Shown here piece by piece: positions 11,307-22,189 of a DNA stretch of 64,000 nt (position 1 is its first letter; every line of letters begins with the position of its first letter). The position numbers and the translations under genes were made by a program. The notes beneath the pieces are model-generated. The model was not told the origin of the DNA and did not search any database. It was given only the letters and a program-made list of their open reading frames with translations. The DNA is from Alnus glutinosa (taxonomy: Eukaryota > Streptophyta > Magnoliopsida > Fagales > Betulaceae): positions 1,550,001-1,614,000 of the forward strand of contig NC_084890.1 in assembly GCF_958979055.1 (NCBI RefSeq). The letters are read 5' to 3'.

Positions 11307-11829
11307 AGCGAGTTTTATCAATTTTTTGTTAGATTTGTTTTACTTAAAAAATGATATTTTCTGATTTTGACATCACTTTGGTACTAACTGATCATGGAGG
11401 GCGGCGTAGTGGGTTCACAATAACAAACAATAATATAAAGAATCACAACTCTTCTCAAATCAAGATTCTATCAAGGAATCGATGTAAAATTAATATATAG
11501 AAAATCACTCATTGAGTGTTTCATATTGATAAACTAATAAAAAAATATAAGTCATAGGCTAAAGCCATCTTAATAGGATTATATAAAGCCTAAATTTGAA
11601 ACTTAAAAAATAATAAAAAAAAAAAATAAAACACTTTGCAATACAAATAATACAAAATGACAACTTTTGCCTAGTAAGCGTTGGAATTACAAAATTTTCA
11701 TGAAGTATAAAATTGTAGCCCTCTGAATAAGATTTTTAACGCCACTAAGTTTATCTCAATCCGATATTAGAATCAAAATATATGATTTTTAAGTAAAATA
11801 AATCTAACAAAAAACTGATAAAACTCGCT
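11307..11829. mobile_element. Inverted-repeat element (MITE-like)
   Basis: Bases 11,307-11,372 (AGCGAGTTTTATCA...) return as the reverse complement at about 11,765-11,829 (...TGATAAAACTCGCT), roughly 60 bp with few differences. The interior is about 390 bp of AT-rich non-coding DNA. No clean target duplication was found, so the superfamily is open. Confidence 0.65.
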
Positions 11830-12339
11830 AGTATGTGTTGTAGATGCTAAAATATATATTAAAGAATTAAATTTATTTTTTTTGTCAGCTTAACAATAAT
11901 TGATTTATGAGCAGCATACAGTAGCGTACTTGAATCAGAACTATGCTTAATTTTGTAATTCAGCAGTAATTAATAGTTGTTCAATAGAACACCAATAATA
12001 ATATAATATCATCAATTAATATTAGCTTCAAAGCTATATGATCACCAATAATTAACCACATCCCCGAGAGTTTTGCACTATGCATGAACCCCTCGATCCA
12101 CACATGCATGCATCTTGCAAGGATAAATTCCACTCGAACAATTCTTTCTGCTGCTTCAGCTTAATTTCTCGAAGATAGTGCAAGAGAAATATTCAGCTTT
12201 TAGACATATATACTATAAATACAGAACAGAACATTAAGCTAGCAATAAATTAACGAACATGCATGCTTAATCAAGAGTTTTAACGTACGTACAGACATCA
12301 TCAACAGACTTGATGATCATGTGATCATGATCGTCAGTA
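11830..12339. other. Intergenic, 3' flank of the 12.3-kb gene
   Basis: AT-rich, no gene seen. It presumably contains the 3' UTR and polyadenylation region of the minus-strand gene ending at 12,340. Confidence 0.4.
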
Positions 12340-12873
12340 CTACTGTCCGGCCGGTGAGTAAAATATGACGATGTCAGCCTCTTCAGGCAATCTAAACCTC
12401 ACCTTCTTTTCCGAATTCCCACTTTCGCTTCTGCTAATTATTGAAGAAACCTTGGGACGTTCTTCTTCATGATCACCACGTACCCTTTTCTCCAGGGAGA
12501 AGCTGTCTCTTGCTTTACAGGATAAAGCTGTACGGCATCCTTTATGATCAAGATGTACAGTACTTTTCTCCGTGGAGAAGCTCGATGAAGCTGTTTGGAC
12601 TACTCTACTTGAAGATGGGTGCACCCTTTTATAAGAAGAGCTCCTGCTTGGAGAAGCCATGAGCAGCTCCTCCAGAGTAAACTGATCTCTCACTTTTGAA
12701 ATCTTCTTCTTCATCGTCTTCTTTGTCTTCAAGCGCCGCTCTGGTTTCATCAACTCAATGATTGATGATCCTGCGCTGGTGATATTACTATGATAATTAT
12801 GAGAGCTGACTGCTTTTGGCTGCCGACCCTTTGAAGTGGAACGCCTGAAAGTACTGCTGAGATTGGCGCCCAT
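12340..12873 (-). CDS. Small basic unknown protein, copy B (complete)
   Basis: A single-exon frame of 177 residues with no recognised domain. It is Ser/Lys/Arg-rich, with a KKTMKKK patch near residue 60 followed by FTLEELLMASPSRSSSY, and it ends with a clear block KKVRFRLPEEADIVIFYSP just before the stop. The acidic, hydrophobic tail after a disordered basic body suggests a short binding motif, but that is inference. An in-frame ATG 14 codons upstream (12,915) would add a hydrophobic stretch; I prefer MGAN at 12,873 because the upstream ATG is too close to the expected transcription start. Copy A at 1-188 is its duplicate. Confidence 0.7.
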   Translation of the reverse strand: MGANLSSTFRRSTSKGRQPKAVSSHNYHSNITSAGSSIIELMKPERRLKTKKTMKKKISKVRDQFTLEELLMASPSRSSSYKRVHPSSSRVVQTASSSFSTEKSTVHLDHKGCRTALSCKARDSFSLEKRVRGDHEEERPKVSSIISRSESGNSEKKVRFRLPEEADIVIFYSPAGQ

Positions 12874-12950
12874 TGAATCCTCCAAAGGGAAATGATTAAT
12901 GAAAAAAAAAATCAAGATGAGAAATGGATTGAATGAGAGTTTTGGAGGGG

Positions 12951-12963
12951 ATTATAAATAGCC
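12951..12963 (-). promoter_or_regulatory. TATA-like box of copy B gene
   Basis: The minus strand reads GGCTATTTATAAT about 80 bases upstream of the MGAN codon. It is conserved in copy A. Confidence 0.5.
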
Positions 12964-13365
12964 TTGTGGACGGAAGAGCCTATGGGACCAGCATTGTTAA
13001 TTCACATGATCATCAGCACAATGATACCTTAGTTATCATCATTTTTTAAAAATAAAAATAAAATCATCTCTTGATCTACATGTTCCATGTCCTCATGCAT
13101 GTATTGGAGCAATCACAACTAGCTATTTATTTAGTAGAAATGACTTCCGAATTATCATACTTTTTATAATGAGTATCTATTTTAAATTCAGATAATTAAA
13201 AAAATAAAAAATAAAGGAAAAAGTAAGGCTTGCGTTTTATGTCCCGGGCACACAAAAACGCGAGCTATAAGTACGTACAACATTAATAATTAAAAATGTG
13301 TCACTCTCAACTTAATTTTATCTTGTAAAATAAAATGGTCAAAGCCTAATATAATGTATATATCT

Positions 13366-13640
13366 GGGGATGTAATCGAGCCGAACCAAGTCGAGTTTGA
13401 AGATTTTCAGACTGGCTCGTTTATGAGTCGAGCTTAAATAGTTGAGTTCGAATTCAAGCCGAGCTATAAATTGCATGCTTAAGCCTGGCTCGTTTAAAAT
13501 TCGAGCAAGTTCGAACTCAAGCTCGAGTTTGTTAAAAATGATATTCGAGCCGAGTTGGGTTACTCGACAAGCTTAGCTCAAGTAGAGCTTGAGGTACGGT
13601 AGACTATTAAATTTTTCAATTAGTGATCAAAGCAGAATTC
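13366..13640. mobile_element. hAT-like fragment, CGAGC-rich family
   Basis: Begins GGGGATGTAATCGAGCC at the exact point where the duplication match stops, followed by repeated GAGTTCGAA / TCGAGC motifs. A relative in the opposite orientation ends at 49,497 with GGCTAGATTACATCTCC. No second terminus is visible here, so this copy looks truncated. Confidence 0.55.
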
Positions 13641-13900
13641 AAGCCAAGTTTATGAACAACTTCTATGCATTTATTAATAACATAAATATATAATATGTAA
13701 CTATATAAGGCATATTATAAAATATAGTACATAACTATAGTTTATAAGTAACAAATTAACAATATGTTATTATATATAACTAGAGAGTATAAACTATGAT
13801 ATATGTATAATGTGAACAAATAGTAAGTCATAATATTCTATAAAACTAAGTAACTATAATATAAGTATAATATATAACTATTGTTAACCATATGTGATGT

Positions 13901-14060
13901 TAGGGGTGGGTATCGGGGGAATCGGGAACGGTAGGGGGTTTTCCGCCTACCGTCCCGACTTTGTCGGTGAAGTCGGTAATTTCACCGACTTCCTTCCGAC
14001 GAGATTTATTTCAACCGTTACCGTCACCGGTAACCGGTGACTGTAAACGGTCGGCAATCA
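13901..14060. mobile_element. hAT-like 5' end fragment (TAGGGGTGGG family)
   Basis: Starts TAGGGGTGGGTATCGG and continues with GTCGGTGAAGTCGGTAA and other motifs of the family at 8,623 and 36,207. No matching right terminus was found, so it is a truncated or more distant member. Confidence 0.55.
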
Positions 14061-15590
14061 GTTAGAGGTTTGCTTTGTTGTTACTGTTAGTTTGTTTGTA
14101 CACCAAAAAAAAAAAAAAAAAAAAAAAATGAGAGAGACGAAAATGAGAGACTTTGCTATTAGACTGACGAGAAAAATGGCTTCTACGTTGCTGGTTCATG
14201 AGGCGGCAAGACTACGGTTATGGTGGTGGTGGCGACTGCGGCGATGGGCTGGCAGCCACTGGTTGGTCTGGTTGTTGGCTTATTGCTTTGAAAGAGCAAA
14301 TGAGGGACATCAACTCCTGAGAGAGATTTTCACAAAATAAACCTGGTTCAAACTTATACAGACTCTCAAGAGAGAGAGATAGGAAGCTGAGCATGAACCG
14401 TGTCTTAATACTTAGAAAATGGATCAAAAGCTTTTGGTGGGACGACCATGATCTACGATAAAGATGGTTTATGGATCATGTAACTGTTACACGGTGAGCA
14501 AGAGCACATACACCTTAATCATGTTTTCCATTAAGAGTCAAAGACAAGTCTCATTGTGCAGTAGTGTCAGCTAGTTTTATAGGCTATCATTATTCCTTGT
14601 AGCAAAAGATATGGGCCTTGTTTGTTAAGCCACGTTATAGTACAAAGTAATGCGAACTGGTCCCACGCTTGCCATTTTCTTTAGCTTTTTCAGTTGAATT
14701 TGTTCTCATAGAGAGAGAGAGGAGAGTTAAAGTTGAACTGTTTTGGGCGTGGAATTGTCAACGAAAAACTTTGATTATATATTTCTTTTTCTTTTTCTTT
14801 TTTCTCAAAAGGAGGGAGACATGTGGAAAGCTGTCCACAATGGAAAAGGGCAGTTGTTCGTGGCTAAAGGGAAGGGAAAATGCATATGGAGAAGATTTGG
14901 TTTTTGAACTGAGGGGCAATGTCACGCCCCCGTTTTGGGATATAAGGGGAAATGCGAACTTAAGTGCTAAAAACATTTAAATGGAATGGTACATTTAAAA
15001 CATATAGATTGTAACTTCCTATTTTATTATTTGTGCCTATTAACTATTCTTTACAATGTCATGAATCCCAACCAAATACTTACTTTACAACATAGATGTT
15101 AGGTCAATCCTCAATGATCTATTGTTCTGACCGAGGTCTACGCATTATAAAGAAATGACTCCGTCATACTGTTTTACCTGAAAAGATTTGGGGAAAAAAT
15201 TGGTGAGTTCGACAACTCAGTAAGGAAAGCACAACAAACAAGAGTGTGGTATTTTTCAGAAATTCTAAATAAAGTTCAAATAATTTAGCAAGTAAAGAAA
15301 CAGTTAAATGACATATAATTAGATCAAATGTATAATGAAAGGTGCACGAATCATTTATGCAGCATGTAAGTTTTAACTCTCTTGGCCCAATTCCGCTTTT
15401 AACCATGAGCGGCGCACTTTTGGCTCGTCCCAAAGGACAACTATGGGCTCATCATGTCGTCACAGGAGAGAGCTGTACCGGGTTGGAAACTTTCTTAGGT
15501 GAAGGCCACCCGGCCGGTAACCCACACTTTAGTCCTTCCGTTTGAATTTATTAATAAAAAATATTAAAACTTATATATTTAATAAAAAAA
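14061..15590. other. Intergenic, nothing firmly recognised
   Basis: Includes an A homopolymer at 14,104-14,128 and a pyrimidine-rich stretch near 14,785. A short open frame at 14,129-14,340 is low in complexity. From 14,920 the sequence (GTCACGCCCCCG...) resembles retrotransposon LTR-type DNA, but I could not define both ends. Confidence 0.35.
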
Positions 15591-15599
15591 AAAAACAAA

Positions 15600-16125
15600 A
15601 AGCAAAAAAAAAAAAGGAAAGTGGGTGGCTGCCATGGGTCCGGACACCCCGCAACCTGAGGGGTTGCACGGCCACCGTAGTTTTTCTTTGAGATGGCCGC
15701 ATGCCGCAGGCCACCCCAGCCTAAGGGGTGGCCATGTAGCCACCCCAAAAAAACCTAGGGTGGCCGCATGGCCTCCCAAGCTGCGGAGTGGCAGTCAGCC
15801 GCCCCAAACGTAGCCGAACTCACCTCTGGGGCCACCCCCTCTACTTAAGAGGGTGCTTACCACCCCCTCCGGCAGCCACCCCCTCTTCCTTTGTTTTATT
15901 TATTTACTTTTTTTTTTTTATTTAAGTTGAGGGTATTTAGGTCATTTTTTTAAAAAAATTGAGTTATGGTATTTTAGTATTTTCACGAGTTAGGCTGACA
16001 AAAAAGGGGCAAACATATAACTGTGGTAGTTGAATACTCTTTTTTGGTCAAATTGGTAGTTCATTGAGGCATCGCGCATTTTTTGGTAATTGATGGGGGG
16101 AAAAGGTAATTACCCCTAATTAAAA
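15600..16125. mobile_element. GC-rich foldback-rich repeat, transposon-like
   Basis: Between an A-rich left edge and GGTAATTACCCCTAATT at the right, the segment 15,620-15,890 is built of short GGGGTGGCC / GGCCACCCC inverted motifs, far GC-richer than its surroundings. Open frames across it are by-products of the repeat. Superfamily unknown. Confidence 0.5.
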
Positions 16126-16229
16126 ATCATATGTTTAATCGATCCTTCACATGTCTGTAAAAGTGCACTTTGAGAAGCCATCAATTAGTCAGTGACTTGG
16201 GTATTTTGAGTATTAAGCACATCTATTGA

Positions 16230-17010
16230 TGGATTATCATAAATCCATATAGTTTAATCGATCAAGTAATCATATCACAAATTATTTGACTTATTAACTA
16301 CGATTGATCTTATATTCGATCAAACTTTTAGTCATTTCATGTTTAACATATCATGATTGATCAAACTAATGCACTAGGATCGATCGGGCTGATACACAGG
16401 CATAGATAATAAAAAATCCATATAGTCCGATTGATAAAACTAATGTACTAGCATTGATCGGATTTTCGATCAAACCTTTAACTGTGTCAAGTTCAATCAA
16501 TCATTCGATTGTATCACAATTATTCAAACTAATGATCAATCCTTCGATCGATCATACTAATGCGTTAGGATAATACAAAATCCAAAGAGTTTGATCAATC
16601 AGACTAATGCATTAGGATCGATCAAACATTCGATTGAACTTGGAATTATGTTAAGTTTGATTGGTCTTAAAGAAGATTATGGTTTATTTGATCTTACAAT
16701 GATCGAACTAATGCATTAGTATGGATTGGATATTCGATCAAACTTTTAATCGTGTCAAGTTCAATTGATCATTTGATTTGACCACAATCAATCAGATTGA
16801 TCTTATAATGATTAATCAGACTAATGCACAACTATAAATAATACAAAATCCTTATAGTTCGATCGATCAAACTACTTTACTATTATAGATAGGATATTTG
16901 ATCAAACCTTCAATTATGTCAAGTTCGATTCATCAAATTGATGTGTGAGGATCGATCGGATTGATTGAATTGATCTTATAATTATTGATCAGACTAATGC
17001 ACAGGAATAA
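16230..17010. repeat. Degenerate tandem repeat field, roughly 150-164-bp spacing
   Basis: The anchor TTCGATCAAAC(C/T)TT, usually followed by TGTCAAGTTC, recurs at about 16,315, 16,465, 16,629, 16,733 and 16,897. Successive spacings are 150, 164, 104 and 164 bp. GATCGATC and ACTAATGCA motifs recur between anchors. It lies just left of a CACTA terminus and could be the interior of that element. Confidence 0.6.
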
Positions 17011-17459
17011 ATTAAAAATAAAAAATTGAAATAGAAAACTTTACTAATAATATGAAAATCATTAATTTTTTATAGAGTTTTTTTTTTTTTTTTTTTTTTG
17101 CCACCCTTTCCTTGTTTATATATATAGATATTTCCTATTTTCTTCATTTTTATGTTTTTTATGAGACATATGATCACGTGGTAGGTTTTGATTGGTCTGA
17201 CATAAAATTTTATTTATGATACAAATTAAATAAAACCTAGTTATATATAAAAATAAAAATTAAAAAAAAAAAAAAAAATGTCGTTAAAACCAAAAGATTG
17301 AAATGGCATTTAACCCAAAAATTAAAAACTAAAAAAATAGAAAAACTTTTCTAATAATATAAAAAGAAGTGTTTTTTACTATAGGTTTCAATTTTATTTT
17401 TAATTTTTTTAAAAAATTTAATAGGTTTATATGATTTTTTTTTTTTTTTTTGTTATATA

Positions 17460-18054
17460 GGATTATTAGCGTCGACTTAATTTGGACGCTAATAATAGGT
17501 TATTAGCGTCGACTATTGCAAGTCGACGCTAATAACCTATTATCAGCGTCAACTTTAAGGTTGACGCTGATATGTTTCATTTTTTAAAAAAATAAAAATA
17601 ATTTTTTATACAAGACCATCAGCGTCGACCCTAAAGTCGACGCTGAAGACCAATTATTAGCGTCCATTCCTCGATGTGGACGCTAATAATATATTATCAG
17701 CGTCGACCTCCGGTGTCGACACTGATGTGCTTCTTTAGATACCACATCAGCGTCGACTCCAACGGACGCTAATAATATATTATTAGCGTCGACGAAAGTG
17801 GACGCTAATACTGAATATGTCGTTGCTATTTCGCAACCCGCGCAAGTCAAAATTTCCCGCCTAATTATTAGCAACGACACATTAGCGTCGACTGCAAAGT
17901 AGACGCTAATAGTGACATTTTTGGAAAAATTAGCGTCGACACTAATAGTCGACTATTAGCGTCAACTGTAAAAGTGGACGCTAATAGTCGACTATTAGCA
18001 TCGACTTTACGTCGACACTGATAGTGTCGCCCCTAATAGGCGAATTTCTTGTAG
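17460..18054. mobile_element. CACTA transposon terminus with subterminal repeats
   Basis: About fifteen alternating direct and inverted copies of AGCGTCGAC / GTCGACGCT fill 17,465-18,025, the usual subterminal architecture of CACTA (En/Spm) elements. The array ends in TTTCTTGTAGTG at 18,054, the reverse complement of the plant CACTACAAGAAA terminus. No matching opposite terminus and no transposase were seen to the left, so this is one end of a truncated or rearranged copy. Confidence 0.85.
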
Positions 18055-18056
18055 TG

Positions 18057-18376
18057 CGGGGTGTTACAAACTCCCCCCTTAAACCCTTGACGTGCTCGTC
18101 AGGGTCATGTCATACGATGCTCCAATACCACATGACCTGGTGTTACTAGGTGGCTCTGATACCATTTGTAATAACCCAATGAAAAACATTACCCACATCT
18201 GCGCTATCACCCTAAAAGGACTAGTCAATTTGGAGTTTTTCCTATAATTTTTTATAAAGTTCAGTTTCACCTAATAACCAGGCAATGTGAGACTTAGTAT
18301 CCATGAGTATTTTTATAAACCGCTCACTCTATATGAGTTATTCATCTCTTTCCAATATGAAACCGAAGTGTTACAC
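18057..18376. repeat. LTR-like repeat ending in TGTTACA
   Basis: Starts GGTGTTACAAACTCCCCCC and ends AAGTGTTACAC, with CTCTGATACCATTTG and ACCGCTCACTCTATATGAG inside. This looks like a common plant solo-LTR-type or short non-autonomous repeat. Its right half is shared with copy A of the segmental duplication (about 1,396-1,550). Confidence 0.4.
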
Positions 18377-19026
18377 TAAAAATAAGGAAAACTTTTGTTT
18401 ATGCATGGAAAGGTCATGTGGATACCATTTGCAATTGGATCATGAATATTAACCATTGGAATGTTTAAGTAAACATGTAATGCCTCTAGAAGGAAGTGAA
18501 TAGAGATATTGGCTATCAGATTTTTTTTATTATTATTTGGCCTAGTAAAAATAAGGTTAACAAACAACTTCTACCATAGACAAAAGAACAGGCTGAGACT
18601 AAAAGCTTGTTTAGGATTGCGTTAAAACTAGTGAATGAAGCTTCCTAACATGCATGTATTACACGCTACCACATCAACAACTAGAAAACTATCTTCTAGA
18701 GGGAGCTAAACGTTATGTACAAGGTACCTAGCTATCACCTATGAACATCAACTACAGAATCGTCAAGATCTAGAAATTTGGTGATGCCTAGAAACCACCT
18801 CCACTCCTGCCATTTCGATCAGCTGCAGAACATTAATTAAAACATTATGTGGCGAAAACAAAAGGCAAAAAAGGATATAAATTAATATGTTGCTTCCATA
18901 ATATATATATATATATATATAGTCCTTTGGAAAACAATATATTCCATGGTGCTATATATTAAAAGTTATGAGAAGCTAGCAGATCGAAGTCCCCCTTAAT
19001 AGCAAAAATAGTACATATGTAACTGA

Positions 19027-20014
19027 AAACGGCAATTTACCGAATATTTCGGGTCTATCTATAACTGTAAACTGAAAACAGCTCGGATATATATATACCT
19101 CAATATCACCGGTACCTAAACCCGGCCAGAACATAAGATAAATTAAGATATTTTCAATTGCAACGTTGATAAATTTTCATCGTTTTAATAAAACGCTGAC
19201 AATTTATTGTCGTTTTGAAATATACGTCACAAAAGGTTTTATCTTTCCTAGCTTATATAAATAAACTTTGAAAATTATCAACGATTTCTGTAAGAGTCGG
19301 TAAAAACAATTTTTATCAGCATTTATTTGGTCGCAGGCTGGTAAAAAAGGCACGATATTAATAGCTTCTTCTTCTTCTTCTTCTTCTTTTTTTAATTTTT
19401 TAATTTTTTAATTTTTTTTTTTTGTAGTTAATTAACTAAAATTTTAATTGAGAGTTTGTAAGACTGTGTGTGTAGTTATGGGGGCCGATACTTGCCCCGC
19501 ACTTGAAGGTCAAAGAACTCGGTAACTTGATGATCGATGGAAATGCTAGCAACTAAAGCCCCGGTGAACGACAGTCATAACTATATATAATGGTTTTAAA
19601 GTAGCGAAATTCTTTATCGGGACAGTCGTGTGTGTGTATATATATATATAAGAATTGCATGTTAGGTTTGCATAGATTTCTACTGCTAATATTGAAGTTT
19701 CTCTTAACAAAGTCACATACTTTTTTGTCGAAAGCACAAGACAATCAAAGGCCTCTTTCGTTGCAGCTTCCCGCAGGTTGTTTCCACCAAATTTCATGTA
19801 AATTAAACCTTCAAAAACACGAAAGCCGACACATATACTCTTAACAATGTCAGCAGGTTAGGTTTTTAGGACACATGACCAAGTTTATGGGATCAATATA
19901 CCATCAAATAATGTCACAATTAATTAAGACATTTTTTAAAGTTTAAATATATACTTTATTTTAAAAGTAATTAATGAAACATAAAGTTCTTTATGAAAAA
20001 ATTAGCTCAAACTA

Positions 20015-20047
<33 letters not shown>

Positions 20048-20950
20048 GATGCAAATTAATACAACGCAATTGATTGAGACATGGTGGCTTATCTTAATTG
20101 TGTCCTGATCTGTGATGGAGATGCTTGATTGGATTGGAACTTTGGATAATGGGTTGTGATTTTCAATAATTCTCTGTCCTAATGAGTGCAAAATCCCCTT
20201 ATGGGGTCAACTATGGAGGTAAACCATCCGTACACTATTAGTTGGATTTGGATTTGCCGCAAATTGGTCGCCGAATTATAATTTGTCCGATGATCTTTGA
20301 ACGAGAGAGAGAGAGTTCTTATGAAGTTCACGAATTCAAACGGGTGATCAAATAAAACACGTGAATCTTTTCGAAACTCACCCTTAATTAGTTAACTATT
20401 CGAATCGGTTACAACTGTTATTTAAAAAAAATGACTAACTATATTAAAGTATTCTTAGTAAACTTATCAAAATAATTTTTTTAGTTATTTTAGTTAGTTA
20501 ATTTGTTGAAATGATTTAAAATGAGTTTTCAGTAGCCTCATCAAAATAATAAAAAAAACTACTATTTCTCTGTTTAAAAAAATTATTTAAATGGAATAGT
20601 GATTTTAAATAACTAAAATGGTGAGGCTCTTAATAGAAGGTTAAAATAGAGAGAAATGATTTTTAGTTATTTTGATTAGTAAAATTTACTGGGACTACTA
20701 AAAATGCTGGTTCGTTTGGCAATCATGATTGCAAAAACAAATATAATTCTGTTTTTGTTTTTTCAAAAAACAAATTATATTTTATTCAACTTTTTAAAAA
20801 ATAAATTATATTTTATTCATTTTTTTTAATTTTATATTACAAAATCAAACTTCGAAATTCGCACATTAAATAAAAAATAAATTCTAATTTCAAAAGTCAA
20901 ACACCCAAATGAAACCATCATCAATTGTACTCAAATATAATAAGAAAGAG
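19027..20950. other. Intergenic, nothing firmly recognised
   Basis: AT-rich. Contains a TTC run at 19,367-19,388, TA runs near 19,638 and 20,025, and short CGTTTT/AACG motifs at 19,150-19,350 that might be a decayed DNA transposon end. No gene. Confidence 0.4.
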
Positions 20951-20954
20951 AAAT

Positions 20955-21262
20955 ACTAAAAGCACAACCTTAGCACAACTTTAACACAACCCAACACATT
21001 GGGGTGGAATCTATGTGTGTGAGTCGATAAATGATCTTTACACTCATTTCTTACAACAGCCCTACACTGATGTGGCTAGTAATATTTTATTATTATTTTT
21101 TTGTTTTCTTTTGTTTTCTTTTCTTTTTGTAAAAAAATAATAAAATATTACTAGCCACATCAGTTTGTTGTGGGACCGTTGTAAGAAATGAGTTTAAGGA
21201 TCATTTCTCGTGTGAGTCCTACCCCAATGTGTATTGGGTTGTATTAAGGTTGTGCTAAAGGG
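20955..21262. mobile_element. Foldback MITE
   Basis: The left arm (AGCACAACCTTAGCACAAC ... CATTGGGGT) is the reverse complement of the right arm (ACCCCAATGTG ... AAGGTTGTGCT). Near the centre, CTGATGTGGCTAGTAATATT and its exact complement flank a T-rich loop. Together they form a hairpin of about 300 nt. No clear target duplication was assigned. Confidence 0.75.
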
Positions 21263-22180
21263 TTGGGCCCAATCATAATAGTTTGGACTTTGGACCTCCA
21301 CTGTTTTAGGTTCTGAGAGTGCAATTGTGGAAAAGCACCAAATAAAGTTTGAGACATTTAAACATAAAGCCACTTTAAGGTGGGATTCTTTTCTCTTTCT
21401 CCTTTCTTTCCTCATTTTTTTTTAAAAATCTTTGTTATTATTTTTTCCTTTAGAAGATGCATTAATTGACACGAGTTTGCATGGTGTGTGTGATTTGATG
21501 CAAAACCAAATAGTCTTTTGGGTTTTAAATGCATCACAAATAGTATTTATGGACAACTTATAAATCTGGTTTATACTTTCAATTATTTTTCATTCAAAAA
21601 TTTAACGGTCCATCGCGTTAAATTTATCAACGATCGTGACGTACCTCATATTATTATTTAAAATTAAAAAGAAAAAGAAAGTTATGTGATTTTTTAGATA
21701 TTGCATACGAAACAATATTTATAATATAGGGTGTTTATTTTAAATGAACGACTTAAAATTAACTTCATATTAAAAAAGAAAGAAAAATGGATGATTGGAT
21801 TGCTCGACTATCCTCAAAGCTCAAGTTAAAGGTGACTAAATCAACTTTTTAATCATATAAGGGAGAACTTCTACACATCCTCCCATCATCTCCCTTATCA
21901 CCTTTTTATAATAAAAAAAGAGATGATTCGGCCATACCCAATAACCGCTTCGGAGTTGTAGAACAATTAAGCTATTCATTTTCTTTATTTTATTCTCAAT
22001 CCTTTCATTTAAAATAAATAATTTAAATTAGAGGTATTGCACCCATGCAAAAATATCCTAAATATTTTGTATGGAAACAATTCTGATCTGACAATATGGA
22101 CAATCTAAAAAGCCTAGGCAATTAATTAGCCGTGTTCCGTACGTGCTGCAAGTTTAATCTCCCCCACACACGTGTAATGC
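21263..22180. other. Intergenic, upstream of the cytidylyltransferase gene
   Basis: AT-rich with no coding signal. The last part (from about 22,140) should hold the promoter of the gene that starts near 22,200. Confidence 0.45.
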
Positions 22181-22189
22181 GGAAGCCCA

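Larger units (their letters stand above)
12687..19026 (+). repeat. Segmental duplication, copy B (interrupted)
   Basis: 12,687-13,365 matches 1-661 and about 18,221-19,026 matches about 1,396-2,156. Between them lie about 4.9 kb of transposon-derived sequence that copy A lacks. The block at 18,989-19,026 is inverted relative to 2,117-2,156. Confidence 0.8.

Noticed and set aside
14092..14340. 82-codon plus frame rich in Trp/Arg
   Set aside because: Starts in an A homopolymer (poly-Lys) and runs through GGT repeats, typical of a chance frame.
15551..15813. Overlapping open frames on both strands in the GGGGTGGCC region
   Set aside because: They come from low stop density in a GC-rich repeat; no domain and no homology pattern.
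17460..18054. CRISPR-like array of short regular repeats
   Set aside because: Repeats are degenerate, inverted as well as direct, lack uniform spacers, lie in a plant genome and end in a CACTA terminus.
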